64,000 nucleotides of DNA from DATHTC01 sp035456465 (GCA_035456465.1 DATIDD010000063.1:1-64000), one strand, 5' to 3'; shown: positions 53,123 to 61,529, counted from the stretch's first letter. Numbers and translations are program-made. Notes: a model not told the origin generated them from the sequence alone.

Positions 53123-53920
53123 TCAGGCGCGCCCGGAGGCCGGCTCCGCCCGGCCGGCCAGCGGCTCGAGCGGCCAGAGCACCACGTCCTGCCTGGTTGC
53201 GAAATGCGCCATCGGCTGCTCGGCGGGGAGCTCGATCCCGTCGGGCGTCATCGTCGTCAGGTCGAGCTCCAGCCCGGCTCGCTCCAGCGGCCAGGGGCGG
53301 TGGTGGATGTCCGCGCGGTACAGCGTGCCGCGGTCCTCGGTGTAGAGGCAGTACCGCTCCGTGAGGAAGTGCTCGAGCGAGCCGGCGCGGGGCGGGGCCG
53401 GATCGCCCTCGCCGCGAAAGCTCGCCTCGAGCACATACGGCCGCTCGGCACCGATGCGAGACGAGCGCCAGTGGAGGAACAGGCCGCGACGCTCGTAGCT
53501 CGCCCGCGCCTGGTGGTACGGGAGCCGGTACGTCCGCCGCGCAGCCTCGACCGCGGCGCGGCTCGACGCGTCGAGCGAGAAGAACCAGATCCCCGGCCTG
53601 CCGTCGCGGGTCACGTAGGTGCGCACGTTGACCTCGAGGAAGCTCGACACGTACGGCAGCGGCAACGTCCCGCGGAGCCGCAGGCCGGTGACCCGGAACG
53701 GGGTCACGCCGAGCCACGCGCTGCCGTCGTGCGTCTCGACCTCCAGCCCGGCCGGCACGAGCGCCCGCACCTGCGTCTCGTCGACCGGCCAGTGGAGGAA
53801 GAGGAGCTCCTCCCACGTCTGCGCCATCACCCACGATCGCTCGGGCAGCGGCCACGGGCGGTGCGCGGTCTCCGCGGTCGCGGACGCCTGTCGCCGGGGC
53901 GTCTCGAGCCAGGGGTGCAC
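53123..53920 (-). CDS. DUF2071 (YqjF-like) family protein
   Basis: A 265-residue cytoplasmic protein. The family start is visible as RPWPLPERSWVMAQTWEELLFLHWPV, followed by WLGVTPFRVTGLRLRG and the SFLEVNVRTYV strand, all DUF2071 hallmarks. Its function is unknown; members have an acetoacetate-decarboxylase-like fold. GTG at 53920 (VHPWLETP) is chosen; CACAAT lies six bases upstream of it, a degenerate leaderless -10. Confidence 0.85.
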   Translation of the reverse strand: MHPWLETPRRQASATAETAHRPWPLPERSWVMAQTWEELLFLHWPVDETQVRALVPAGLEVETHDGSAWLGVTPFRVTGLRLRGTLPLPYVSSFLEVNVRTYVTRDGRPGIWFFSLDASSRAAVEAARRTYRLPYHQARASYERRGLFLHWRSSRIGAERPYVLEASFRGEGDPAPPRAGSLEHFLTERYCLYTEDRGTLYRADIHHRPWPLERAGLELDLTTMTPDGIELPAEQPMAHFATRQDVVLWPLEPLAGRAEPASGRA

Positions 53921-53975
53921 GAGGCCATTGTGACCCGCCGAGACGGGTCCGCCCAGCATTGTCGGAGGCTCGGTG

Positions 53976-55070
53976 CTAGAGGTTGCCGCGCAGGGCCTGC
54001 TCGCGCTCGATCGCCTCGAACAGCGCCTTGAAGTTCCCGTCGCCGAAGCCGCGCGCGCCGTGGCGCTCGATTACCTCGAAGAACAGCGTCGGCCGGTCCT
54101 GCGCCGTCTTCGTGAAGATCTGCAGCAGGTACCCGTCGTCGTCGCGGTCGGCGAGGATCCGCAGCCGGCGGAGGTCGTCCCAGCTCTCGTCGATCTCGCC
54201 CACGCGGTCCGGCGTCTCGTCGTAGTACGCCTCGGGCGTCGAGAGGAAGACGACGCCGCGCCGCTGCAGTGCCTCGACCGTCTCGACGATGTTCGACGTC
54301 GTCATCGCGACGTGCTGCGAGCCCGGGCCGTGGTTGAACTCGAGGTACTCCTCGATCTGGCTCTTCCGCTTGCCCTCGGCCGGCTCATTGATCGGGAACT
54401 TGATCTTGCCCTGGCCGTCCGTCATCACCTTGGACATCAGCGCCGAGTACTCCGTCGAGATGTCCTCGTCGCTGAAGTGGATCATCTCGGTCATGCCGAA
54501 GACGCGCTCGTAGAACTCGACCCAGTGCTCCATCCGGCCAAGCTCGACGTTGCCGACGATGTGGTCGATCGCCAGCAACCCGACGTCCCCGCCCGCGTCG
54601 GGCGCCTCCTGCGCCGCATACCCGGGGAGGTACGCGCCCTCGTACTCGGAGCGGTTGACGAAGGTGTGGACGACGTCGCCGTAGGTCGCAATCGACGCCA
54701 GCTCGACCTTGCCCCACTCGTCCTCGACCCAGTGCGGCTCGGCGATGCCGCGAGCGCCGCGCTGCACCGCCTCCCGGTAGGCCACGCGCGCGTCCGGGAC
54801 GCGCAGCGCGATGTCCTTCACGCCGTCCCCGTGGAGGCAGGCGAACTCGCCGATCGGGGAGTCGCGGCGGAGGCCGCTGGAGAGCACGAGACGGATGTCG
54901 TTCTGCTCGAGCACGTAGCTCGCACGGTCGCGGACGCCCGTCTCGGGGCCCGCGTACGCCGTCCGGCGGAAGCCGAACGCGTGCTCGTAGTAGTACGCGG
55001 CCTGCTTCGCGTTCCCGACCCAGAGCTCGACGTGGTCCCACCCGTCGAGCGGCATGAAGTCCGTCGTCAC
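53976..55070 (-). CDS. hppD: 4-hydroxyphenylpyruvate dioxygenase
   Basis: Fe(II) enzyme making homogentisate from 4-hydroxyphenylpyruvate, 364 residues with two VOC domains. The iron ligands are expected as His in AIDHIVGNV, His in GSQHVAMTT and Glu in LFFEVIERHGARGFGDGNFKALFEAIE, all present. hmgA, the next pathway step, lies 3.4 kb downstream as a separate unit. The GTG start has TAAGAT six bases upstream. Confidence 0.96.
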   Translation of the reverse strand: MTTDFMPLDGWDHVELWVGNAKQAAYYYEHAFGFRRTAYAGPETGVRDRASYVLEQNDIRLVLSSGLRRDSPIGEFACLHGDGVKDIALRVPDARVAYREAVQRGARGIAEPHWVEDEWGKVELASIATYGDVVHTFVNRSEYEGAYLPGYAAQEAPDAGGDVGLLAIDHIVGNVELGRMEHWVEFYERVFGMTEMIHFSDEDISTEYSALMSKVMTDGQGKIKFPINEPAEGKRKSQIEEYLEFNHGPGSQHVAMTTSNIVETVEALQRRGVVFLSTPEAYYDETPDRVGEIDESWDDLRRLRILADRDDDGYLLQIFTKTAQDRPTLFFEVIERHGARGFGDGNFKALFEAIEREQALRGNL

Positions 55071-55076
55071 GGCCGG

Positions 55077-55082
55077 ATCTTA
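55077..55082 (-). promoter_or_regulatory. Leaderless -10 element for hppD
   Basis: TAAGAT lies six bases before the GTG. Its first three bases are the TAA stop of the upstream EamA gene, repeating the stop-codon/-10 overlap seen at 5793-5798. Confidence 0.6.
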
Positions 55083-55967
55083 CTCCCGGCGCGGACGGGC
55101 AGCGACCCGTCGCAAGGCGAGGAAGATTCCCGCGGCGATGAGGATCCCGCCCGCGACCTGGAGCACCGTCAGCGTCTCGTCGAGGAGGACGACGCCGAAC
55201 ACCGCGGCGACGAACGGCTGGAGGTTCCCCGCCAGCGTCGCGCGGCCGGGGCCGACGCGGTGGAGCGCCGTGTACCAGAACACGTTCGTGAGCACGAGCG
55301 GCCCGACGACGGCGAACGCGAACAGCGTCCACACGCGCCAGCCGAGGTCGTAGTCCTGCGCGGCGGTCTGCGGCAGGCCGGAGACGAGCAGGCCGAGCCA
55401 GGTCAGCGCGAGCACCACGGTGCTGATCCTGGCGGGCGAGTACCGCCGCATCAGCGGCGCGATCGCGACGGAGTACGCCGCCCAGGTCGCCGCCGTCGCG
55501 AGCGCCAGCAGCACGCCGACCGCGTCCGCGTCGACCGTCCCGCCGGCACCGGCGGCGACGAGGGCGACGCCGGAGGCCGAGACGACGGCCGCGACCCAGA
55601 ATCGCCGCCCGAGCCGCTCCACCCGCAGGACGACCCCGAGCAGCCCGGCCCAGATCGGCGTCGACCCGAGGATCAGCCCGACCGTGGACGCCGTCGTCCG
55701 GTCGAGCGCGTAGACGAACGCGAGCTGGTTCAGAAGGAGCAGCGCCGCGGCCGCGACGATCCTCGCGACGTCGCGCGGGGCGACCCGCAACGAGCGCTCG
55801 GTGACGACCGTCAGCGCCGCGAAGACGGCAGCCGCCGCCCCGTAGCGCGCGGTCGAGTAGGCGAGCGGCCGGAACCCGTGCAGGAGGATGTAGCGGGACA
55901 CGGTGAGGTTGAGCGCCCAGAGCACGACGGTCGCGAGCAGCATCAGGTCGACGGCCCGAAGACGCAC
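55080..55967 (-). CDS. EamA/DMT family transporter
   Basis: Membrane protein of 295 residues with about ten hydrophobic segments in two EamA repeats. The first starts LLATVVLWALNLTVSRYIL, and the second ends NLQPFVAAVFGVVLLDETLT, the usual EamA repeat end. Family members export amino acids or other small metabolites. The GTG (VRLRAVDLML) is chosen because TAGGGT lies seven bases upstream; the frame is open farther into the divergent promoter but not supported. Confidence 0.87.
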   Translation of the reverse strand: MRLRAVDLMLLATVVLWALNLTVSRYILLHGFRPLAYSTARYGAAAAVFAALTVVTERSLRVAPRDVARIVAAAALLLLNQLAFVYALDRTTASTVGLILGSTPIWAGLLGVVLRVERLGRRFWVAAVVSASGVALVAAGAGGTVDADAVGVLLALATAATWAAYSVAIAPLMRRYSPARISTVVLALTWLGLLVSGLPQTAAQDYDLGWRVWTLFAFAVVGPLVLTNVFWYTALHRVGPGRATLAGNLQPFVAAVFGVVLLDETLTVLQVAGGILIAAGIFLALRRVAARPRRE

Positions 55968-55974
55968 GGCGGCG

Positions 55975-55980
55975 ACCCTA
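55975..55980 (-). promoter_or_regulatory. Leaderless -10 element for the EamA gene
   Basis: TAGGGT seven bases before the GTG, sharing hexamer and nearly the whole spacer with alkA. Confidence 0.6.
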
Positions 55981-55994
55981 CCCGCGGGGTCGAC

Positions 55995-56000
55995 TACGCT
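55995..56000 (+). promoter_or_regulatory. Possible -10 element for the fabL operon
   Basis: TACGCT lies ten bases before the ATG at 56011. With a GGAG in the spacer, the transcript may have a very short leader rather than none. Confidence 0.45.
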
Positions 56001-56010
56001 TCCGGAGCCG

Positions 56011-56289
56011 ATGGCCGAGCCGACGATCGACGACATCGACGCCCTCGTCGGGCCCGCGACGCCTCACTTCGCGCTCCAGCTGCGGGCGCGCGTCCGCGAG
56101 CTGATCGCCGACCTCCCCGAGGGGCACCCGGTGCGCCGCCGCGGCGAGGAGCGGATGGAGCTGCTCGAGCGCCTGGCGTACGCCTCGTCGAAGGCCGACG
56201 AGGGCGGCCGCGAGCCGCGGACGCGCCCGGGGTGGGACCGGCTGCCGAGCTCCGCGCCGGCGGATCGCCCGCTGCCAGGCCGGCCGTGA
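56011..56289 (+). CDS. Small conserved-looking protein of unknown function
   Basis: A 92-residue cytoplasmic protein. Residues 1-70 are helical and charged (IDDIDALVGPATPHFALQLRARVRELIADLPEGHPVRRRGEERMELLERLAYASS); the tail is Pro/Arg-rich. No family is recognised. Its stop overlaps the fabL start as GTGA, so it is coupled to a fatty-acid synthesis gene. The acidic N-terminus and helical core are consistent with a small binding or regulatory protein, which is only a guess. Confidence 0.7.
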   Translation: MAEPTIDDIDALVGPATPHFALQLRARVRELIADLPEGHPVRRRGEERMELLERLAYASSKADEGGREPRTRPGWDRLPSSAPADRPLPGRP

Positions 56290-57023
56290 TCCGAGCAGGC
56301 GCCTCGGTCCTCGTGACCGGGGGAACGCGCGGGATCGGGCTCGCGATCGCCACGCGGTTCGCCCGGGACGGCGCCGCTCGCGTCGCCCTCGGCTACCTCC
56401 GCAACGACCGGGCCGCGGATGAGGCCGCCGACGCCGTGCGGGCGCTCGGCGCCGAGCCGGTACTGGTCCGCGGCAACGTCACCTCCGAGCGCGTGCTCGC
56501 GGAGGTGGAGGCGCTCGGGCCGCTCGACGCGCTCGTCCACAACGCCGCGACCGGGGTGATCCGGCCGGCGCTCGAGACCGAGGACAAGCACTGGGACTGG
56601 ACGCTCAACGCCAACGCGCGGGCGCTCCTCTCGCTCACGCGCGTCGCCGCGCCCTCGATGCGGCCCGGCTCGTCGATCGTCGCGATCTCGAGCCTCGGCG
56701 CCCAGCGCGTGCTCGAGAACTACGTGCTCGTCGGGACCTCGAAGGCGGCGCTCGAGTCGGTCGTCCGTTACCTCGCGGTGGAGCTCGCGCCGCGCGGGAT
56801 CCGGGTGAACGCCGTCTCGGGGGGCGTCGTCGAGACCGGCGCGCTCGACCACTTCCCCAATCGGGAGGCGATGCTGCGCGCGGCCCGCGAGCGCACGCCC
56901 GCCGGCCGCATGGTCGAGCCGGACGACGTCGCGGACGCCGTCGCCTTCCTCTGCTCCGCCGAGGCCGAGATGCTGCGCGGCCAGGTGCTCGTCGTCGATG
57001 GCGGCTACTCGCTGCTCGCGTGA
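56286..57023 (+). CDS. fabL: Enoyl-ACP reductase III (FabL-like SDR)
   Basis: NADPH-dependent enoyl-ACP reductase of 245 residues in fatty-acid elongation. The dinucleotide motif is VTGGTRGIGLA. The stretch HNAATGVIRPALETEDKHWDW, the ISSLGAQRVLENYVLVGTSKAALE active site, and NAVSGGVVETGALDHFPNRE all parallel Bacillus FabL. The catalytic Tyr and Lys have six residues between them (Y-x6-K), the enoyl reductase pattern, rather than the Y-x3-K of common SDRs. GTG start overlapping the upstream small gene. Confidence 0.85.
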   Translation: MIRAGASVLVTGGTRGIGLAIATRFARDGAARVALGYLRNDRAADEAADAVRALGAEPVLVRGNVTSERVLAEVEALGPLDALVHNAATGVIRPALETEDKHWDWTLNANARALLSLTRVAAPSMRPGSSIVAISSLGAQRVLENYVLVGTSKAALESVVRYLAVELAPRGIRVNAVSGGVVETGALDHFPNREAMLRAARERTPAGRMVEPDDVADAVAFLCSAEAEMLRGQVLVVDGGYSLLA

Positions 57024-57628
57024 TGGAGCCGACCGAGGAGAACGTCCGCGCGTTCGACGCCCGGCACCGGGCGGACGAGGGCGCCCGGGGACTGCCTGCG
57101 CCGCTTCGCGACCGGCTGCCGGACCTCCGTGGCCGGCACGTCCTCCACCTCGGCTGCGGCACGGGCGAGGGGACGCTGGAGCTCGCCGCCCTCGGCGGGC
57201 TGGTGACCGCCGTCGAGCCGGACGTGCGGCTGCTCGAGGTCGCCCGGAACCGCGAGCCGTCGGCGGCCGCGGCCTGGCTCGAGTCGCCGCTCGACGCGCT
57301 CCCGCTCGAGCTGCAGCGCGGCCGCTTCCACCTCGTCCTCGCCGACGGCAACCTCCGGCGCGTCGCCGACCTCGCCGCCTGGGCGCACGGGATCGAGGCG
57401 GCGCTGCGCGACGGCGGCTACCTGCTCCTCCACGACGAGCACCCGGTGCTCCGCTGCGTCGACCCGCTGCTCCACTGGCGGGACGACTACCGCGAGGGGA
57501 CCACGGTCGGCGCTGTCGTGAGCGCCGTCGCGCGCGCCGGGCTCGTCGTCCGCCGGGTGGAGGAGCTCCCGGCCGCGCGGCCGCGCGAGCGCGTTCCGGG
57601 GGAGCTGGTGCTCGTGGCGCGCAAGTGA
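57023..57628 (+). CDS. Class I SAM-dependent methyltransferase
   Basis: Methyltransferase of about 201 residues. The SAM-binding motif I is HVLHLGCGTGEGTLELA, followed by the acidic VEPDVRLLEVA and motif IV-like FHLVLADGNLRRVADL. The substrate is unknown; nothing in the C-terminal half is diagnostic. The ATG overlaps the fabL stop as TGATG; a GTG three bases earlier is possible. It is the third gene in the fabL unit. Confidence 0.85.
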   Translation: MEPTEENVRAFDARHRADEGARGLPAPLRDRLPDLRGRHVLHLGCGTGEGTLELAALGGLVTAVEPDVRLLEVARNREPSAAAAWLESPLDALPLELQRGRFHLVLADGNLRRVADLAAWAHGIEAALRDGGYLLLHDEHPVLRCVDPLLHWRDDYREGTTVGAVVSAVARAGLVVRRVEELPAARPRERVPGELVLVARK

Positions 57629-57723
57629 GCCGGGGCCGCGCTCGCTCGGCGCCACGCCGCTGCGCTCGCGCAACTCCGGCGCGACGGTGATTCGAGTTCT
57701 CCGGGACGGGGCGCGACCCGCGC

Positions 57724-58029
57724 ATGGTCACGCCCTTCGGAGTCGTCGTCGGCCTGATCCTCGTCGCGGTCGGCGCGATCCTCGTCTGGGGCGTCTCGGC
57801 CGACGCGGAGGGGATCGACGTCGACGCTGTCGGCGTGATCCTGATGGTCGTCGGCGTGATCTCGTTCCTGCTCTCGCTCCTGCTCTGGGACCGCTGGCGC
57901 GGAGGCGCCGCCCCCGTGCGCCGCGAGCGGTACGTCGAGCGCGCGGCCCCGCCGCGGACCGTCGAGCGGCGCGAGACCGTCGTCGAGGAGGACGTCGACG
58001 TGCCGCCGGGCGCCCCGCCGCCGCCGTAG
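57724..58029 (+). CDS. DUF6458-like small membrane protein
   Basis: A 101-residue protein with two membrane segments (about 5-24 and 35-55), the second beginning DVDAVGVILMVVGVISFLLS, then a basic and Pro-rich cytoplasmic tail. This short two-helix form with VDVDxVGxILMxVG is typical of DUF6458 proteins of actinobacteria, whose function is unknown. It lies alone after a 95-base gap that holds only G+C-rich sequence with no feature I can name. Confidence 0.78.
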   Translation: MVTPFGVVVGLILVAVGAILVWGVSADAEGIDVDAVGVILMVVGVISFLLSLLLWDRWRGGAAPVRRERYVERAAPPRTVERRETVVEEDVDVPPGAPPPP

Positions 58030-58035
58030 CCGGGG

Positions 58036-58962
58036 TCAGCCGGTGACGCGCCGGCGCGGGACGAGCCGGCCGAGCGTGTCGGCCGCGATGTAGCCGGCGA
58101 CCTTCGGGTTCTCCTGCAGCCGGCGCAGCGAGTACTCGTACCAGTGGCTCCCGAAGGGGACGTAGATCCGGAGCTTCCGCCCCTCTCGCACGAGCTCGTC
58201 GGCGAGATCGCCGCGCACGCCGAGGAGCATCTGGAACTCGTAGTCGTCGGGCCCGAGCCCGTGGCGCTCGACGGCGGCGCGGCTCTGGTCGACGAGCCAG
58301 TCGTCGTGGGTCGCGATCGCGACCCGGCAGCCCGCGTCGAGGAGGGCGTCGAGCGCGCGGACGAAGTTCGCGCGGATGGCGTCGAAGTCGTGGAACGCGA
58401 TCGAGCCGGGCTCGAGGTAGATCCCCTTGCAGATGCGCACGCTGGGGCGGAGGTCGGCGAGCGCCAGGACGTCGTCCACCGTCCGCCGGAGAGCCGACTG
58501 GAGCACGATCCCGACCCGCTCGTAGCCGGCCTCGCGGAGCTCCCGGTAGAGGCGAAGGTTCTCGTCGGTCGTCGAGGAGTCCTCCATGTCGATCCGGACG
58601 AAGCGGCCGCGCTCGTCGGCGACGCGGACGACGGCCTCCAGATTCTCGCGGCAGCGGTCGTACGAGAGCTTCAGCCCGAGCGCCGTGAGCTTCACGCTGA
58701 CGTTCGCGTCGAGGCCGCCGCGCTCGATCTCGTCGAGGACGTCGAGGTAGGCGCGGACGATCGCGCGGGCCTCGTCCGGACGGCGGATCTCCTCGCCGAG
58801 GACGTCGATCGTCGCGCTCCGGCCCTGGAGGTTGAGCTCCCGCACGACGCGCTCCGCGTCGGCCAGCGTCACCCCGGCGATGTAGCGGGCGGAGAGGCGC
58901 TTCACCACCGGCCGCGGCACGGCCGGGAGCATCCTCACGATCGCGCGGTCGTAGAAGGCCAC
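58036..58962 (-). CDS. Proline dehydrogenase
   Basis: FAD-dependent enzyme oxidising proline to pyrroline-5-carboxylate, 308 residues (monofunctional form). The TIM-barrel motifs are visible: NVSVKLTALGLKLSYDRC, FVRIDMEDSSTTDENL, RICKGIYLEPGSIAF, ATHDDWLVDQ and YEFQMLLGVR, and the C-terminal YVPFGSHWYEYSLRRLQENP that lines the substrate site. No P5C dehydrogenase gene is adjacent. GTG 58962 is the start; a TACGAT lies 13 bases upstream, too far for a leaderless start. Confidence 0.93.
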   Translation of the reverse strand: MAFYDRAIVRMLPAVPRPVVKRLSARYIAGVTLADAERVVRELNLQGRSATIDVLGEEIRRPDEARAIVRAYLDVLDEIERGGLDANVSVKLTALGLKLSYDRCRENLEAVVRVADERGRFVRIDMEDSSTTDENLRLYRELREAGYERVGIVLQSALRRTVDDVLALADLRPSVRICKGIYLEPGSIAFHDFDAIRANFVRALDALLDAGCRVAIATHDDWLVDQSRAAVERHGLGPDDYEFQMLLGVRGDLADELVREGRKLRIYVPFGSHWYEYSLRRLQENPKVAGYIAADTLGRLVPRRRVTG

Positions 58963-58984
58963 TCGCGGCCGCGATCGTACAGGC

Positions 58985-59275
58985 CTACTCGCGCATGAAG
59001 CCCTGGCGGGCGGCGCTGACGAGCGCGACGGCCTCCGGGAACAGCACCTGCATGGCCTTCCGCAGCGCCTCCGCCTGCTCGCCCGGAGCACCGGAGACGT
59101 CGACTCGCCGGAGCGCGGCCGCCGTGAGCTCGACGGCCGTGTTCAGCGTCAGCGTCGCGAACTGCTCGCGCTGCGTCTCGGCCACCGACGCGGCCTGCTG
59201 CTCGGCGAACTCCCGGAGCCCGCGCATGAGCTCCTCGGGGTCGCCGCCGAACGGGAATCCGAAGCCGCCCTCCAC
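58985..59275 (-). CDS. Small hypothetical protein
   Basis: A 96-residue helical protein with a glycine/phenylalanine start (GGFGFPFGGDPEELMRGLREFAEQQAASVAETQ) and an amphipathic helical remainder. The phasin-like helix pattern is weak evidence only. It has no signal or membrane segment. It is 22 bases upstream of the proline dehydrogenase gene and could be cotranscribed with it. I do not recognise a family. Confidence 0.6.
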   Translation of the reverse strand: MEGGFGFPFGGDPEELMRGLREFAEQQAASVAETQREQFATLTLNTAVELTAAALRRVDVSGAPGEQAEALRKAMQVLFPEAVALVSAARQGFMRE

Positions 59276-59314
59276 GACACGCAGTGTGCCAGGTCGCCCC
59301 GACCGGCGGCCGGG

Positions 59315-59878
59315 TCAGGCCGCGGGAAGCGGCCGCTTGTAGCCGCGCTCGACCTCCGCCGTCAGCGCCTCCACGACGCCGACGGCCTGCCGCATCGCCT
59401 CCGCGAAGGGAGACGGCCCGTCCTGGCCGAGCGCGCGCTCGAGCCTGAGCGTCGCCGCGCCGACCGCGTCGAGGAACGCGGGCGAGGCCACCCGCGGCGG
59501 CCCGCCGACGGCCCGCTCGAGCGCGAGCGCGGCCTCCTCCGCTGCCTCGATCCCCGGCGGCGCCTCGCGCAGCCGCAGCGCTACGAGCTGCGCCCGCAGC
59601 TCCTCCAGGTCGCCGCCGCCTGCTGCCTCGACCGCGACCTCGCAGAGCGCGGCGATCGACGCCGCCTCACGGACGACGCCGCCGTCCTGCACCGGGCGGC
59701 CCGCCTCGTCGAGCGCCAGCCAGGCCCGCTCCTCGCCGCCGTCGCGCGCGAACGCGCAGAGGTAGAGGCGGCGGCCGCCGGCAGGCTCGGTCGCGAGCAC
59801 CGCCGCCACGTCCTCGCCCGGCGCGGCGTGCTCCGAGGCCGCGGCCGCGATCCGCTCCAGCTCCTCCCGCAGCGACAC
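59315..59878 (-). CDS. Hypothetical protein
   Basis: A 187-residue acidic protein with no signal peptide or membrane segment. Its first half (SLREELERIAAAASEHAAPGEDVAAVLATEPAGGRRLYLCAFARDGGEERAWLALDEAGRPV) looks like a helix followed by a beta-sheet domain; the second half is helical. Nothing identifies its role. The GTG start has TATCCT six bases upstream. It is divergent from the coiled-coil membrane protein gene. Confidence 0.65.
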   Translation of the reverse strand: MSLREELERIAAAASEHAAPGEDVAAVLATEPAGGRRLYLCAFARDGGEERAWLALDEAGRPVQDGGVVREAASIAALCEVAVEAAGGGDLEELRAQLVALRLREAPPGIEAAEEAALALERAVGGPPRVASPAFLDAVGAATLRLERALGQDGPSPFAEAMRQAVGVVEALTAEVERGYKRPLPAA

Positions 59879-59884
59879 CGCGGC

Positions 59885-59890
59885 AGGATA
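59885..59890 (-). promoter_or_regulatory. Leaderless -10 element for the hypothetical gene at 59315-59878
   Basis: TATCCT lies six bases before the GTG start, the same hexamer as hmgA. Confidence 0.55.
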
Positions 59891-59914
59891 GTGACCCGAG
59901 GACGGCCCGCCGCC

Positions 59915-59920
59915 TACGAT
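59915..59920 (+). promoter_or_regulatory. Leaderless -10 element for the coiled-coil protein gene
   Basis: TACGAT lies seven bases before GTG 59928. The ATG at 59919 is part of the hexamer itself and cannot be transcribed from this promoter. Confidence 0.55.
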
Positions 59921-59927
59921 GACCCGC

Positions 59928-61292
59928 GTGGACGCGGTGGCCTGGCTCGAGCTCCTCTTCGCCGCCGGCGTGGTCGGCGCCGCCCTCCTCCTCGCGCTGA
60001 GCGCCACGGGACGGGCGTCGCGCGGCCTCCTCGCCGGCGGGGTCGCCGTCCTCGGCCTGCTCGCCGCGCTCGCATGGGTCGTGGTCGCATTCGACCCGCG
60101 GGAGGAGCTCGTGTTGTCGGCGACCGGGGCGACGGCGGCCCTCCTCGTCGGGGCGGCGGCGCTCCTGCTCCACGGCGCGTTGCAGCGGAACCGCCGCGCC
60201 GACGCCGACGTGGCGGCGTTCGAGCTGCGCCTCCGCCGCCGGCTCGAGGAGCTGTCCGAGGAGAACGCGGCCGAGCTCGAGCGCCTCGTCGCACGCACCC
60301 GGGCCGACACGGTCTCGCTCCTGGGCGAGGAGGAGCGGCGGATCGGGGAGGAACGGCGCCGACTGATCGCGGAGCAGGAGCGGCGCGCGAGCGGCGAGCT
60401 CGCCGAGGCGCTGGCGGCGGTGCAGCGCCGCGTGGAAAGCCGCCTCGCGGCCTGGACCGAGGACCTCGACCGCGCGCAGCAGACGCTCGCCACCCAGGTC
60501 GAGCGGCTCGCGGAGCGACAGAAGCAGGTCGTCGCCGCCGCCGAGGCGCGGATCTCCGCCGACGTCGCGCGTCTCTCGGTCGGGACCGAGGAGGAGCGCG
60601 CGGCGCTCGGGCGGCTGCGCGAGGAGCTGGGTCGCGCGGCGGAGCAGGTCGTCGCCCAGTCCGCCGCCGAGCTGGAGCAGCACGCGGCCGAGCGGCGGCG
60701 CGCGCTGCACGAGCTCGCGGAGCGCCTCCGCCGCCGGGAGCGCGAGCTCGGGGAGCGGATCGAGCGCGAGGAGGCGGAAGCCGCCGCGCGGATCACGTCC
60801 GGCCTCGCGGACGCCGAGCGCCGGGCCGTGGAACAGCTCAGCCGCACCAACGAGCGTGCGGTGTCGAGCTTCGGCGACGCCGCGTCCCAGCAGTTCACCG
60901 ACGCGATCCGAAGCGCCCGGGAGGACGCCGCGCGGCGGCTCGCGCGCGAGCTCGACCGGGCCGTCGAGACGTTCGCGCGTCAGGCGCAGACCGTCCTCGC
61001 CGAGCGGCTGTCGCAGGTCGGCGACGCGGGCGTCCAGCGCCTCGACCGCCGCGTCGGCGAGGTCGCCGCAACGCTCGGGCGGCAGCGGGACGAGCTGGTG
61101 GCCGCACTCGAGGAGCGGCTGGCCCAGGCCGAGGCGGAGATCCGCCAGCGCCTGCAGACGCTCGTGCAGGACGCCGAGTCCGAGCGCGTCATCCTCGACA
61201 CCCGCCTCCAGGAGCTGTCGCACCGGATCGATGAGGCGATCGCGTCGTCGCGGGACCGGCTCGCACGCCTGGAGGAGCTCCGCATCAGGTGA
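59928..61292 (+). CDS. Membrane-anchored long coiled-coil protein
   Basis: A 454-residue protein with two or three N-terminal hydrophobic segments (about 5-25, 35-55, 65-83) and then about 360 residues of charged heptad-like sequence (for example LRLRRRLEELSEENAAELERLVARTR). It resembles general bacterial coiled-coil proteins in layout but I see no domain to assign. Arg/Glu-rich helix pairs suggest an elongated dimer inside the cytoplasm. GTG 59928 is chosen by promoter spacing over ATG 59919. It is upstream of xseA. Confidence 0.72.
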   Translation: MDAVAWLELLFAAGVVGAALLLALSATGRASRGLLAGGVAVLGLLAALAWVVVAFDPREELVLSATGATAALLVGAAALLLHGALQRNRRADADVAAFELRLRRRLEELSEENAAELERLVARTRADTVSLLGEEERRIGEERRRLIAEQERRASGELAEALAAVQRRVESRLAAWTEDLDRAQQTLATQVERLAERQKQVVAAAEARISADVARLSVGTEEERAALGRLREELGRAAEQVVAQSAAELEQHAAERRRALHELAERLRRRERELGERIEREEAEAAARITSGLADAERRAVEQLSRTNERAVSSFGDAASQQFTDAIRSAREDAARRLARELDRAVETFARQAQTVLAERLSQVGDAGVQRLDRRVGEVAATLGRQRDELVAALEERLAQAEAEIRQRLQTLVQDAESERVILDTRLQELSHRIDEAIASSRDRLARLEELRIR

Positions 61293-61326
61293 AGGGTTCC
61301 GCTCCCGCCCGCCGAACGCTCGCGCC

Positions 61327-61518
61327 ATGAGCGAGGTCATCGAGGCGGAGAGCGAGCGCTCGAAGGTCGAGGGCTGGCGGCTCCACGTGCTGATCGAGGC
61401 GGGATACCCGCTCCACCTGGCCGAGCGCCTGGCGGCGAGCGAGGTCGACCTCCATCGCGCGGTCGAGCTGCTCGGATCCGGCTGCGAGCCGGCCACCGCC
61501 GCCGAGATCCTGCTCTGA
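61327..61518 (+). CDS. Small hypothetical protein
   Basis: A 63-residue acidic, helical protein starting MSEVIEAESERSKVEGWRLHVLIEAGYPLHLAERLAAS. The pattern LIEAGYPLHLAERLA followed by VDLHRAVELLGSGCEPATAAEIL reads like a small UBA-like or helix-turn-helix fold found as a short conserved hypothetical in actinobacteria. It has no named function. It lies between the coiled-coil gene and xseA, in the same direction. Confidence 0.6.
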   Translation: MSEVIEAESERSKVEGWRLHVLIEAGYPLHLAERLAASEVDLHRAVELLGSGCEPATAAEILL

Positions 61519-61529
61519 CGCGCAGCCTC

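Noticed and set aside
53973..56285. Upstream extension of the fabL frame to 53973
   Set aside because: The frame is open but antisense to hppD and EamA, with no recognisable protein; the FabL start at 56286 gives the normal family length.
57629..57723. A regulatory RNA or repeat in the gap before the DUF6458 gene
   Set aside because: The sequence is G+C-rich with only short, ordinary inverted matches; no copy of either repeat family and no clear promoter is present.
59919..59921. ATG as start of the coiled-coil membrane protein
   Set aside because: It overlaps the TACGAT promoter hexamer; GTG 59928 fits the leaderless spacing and keeps the membrane segment.
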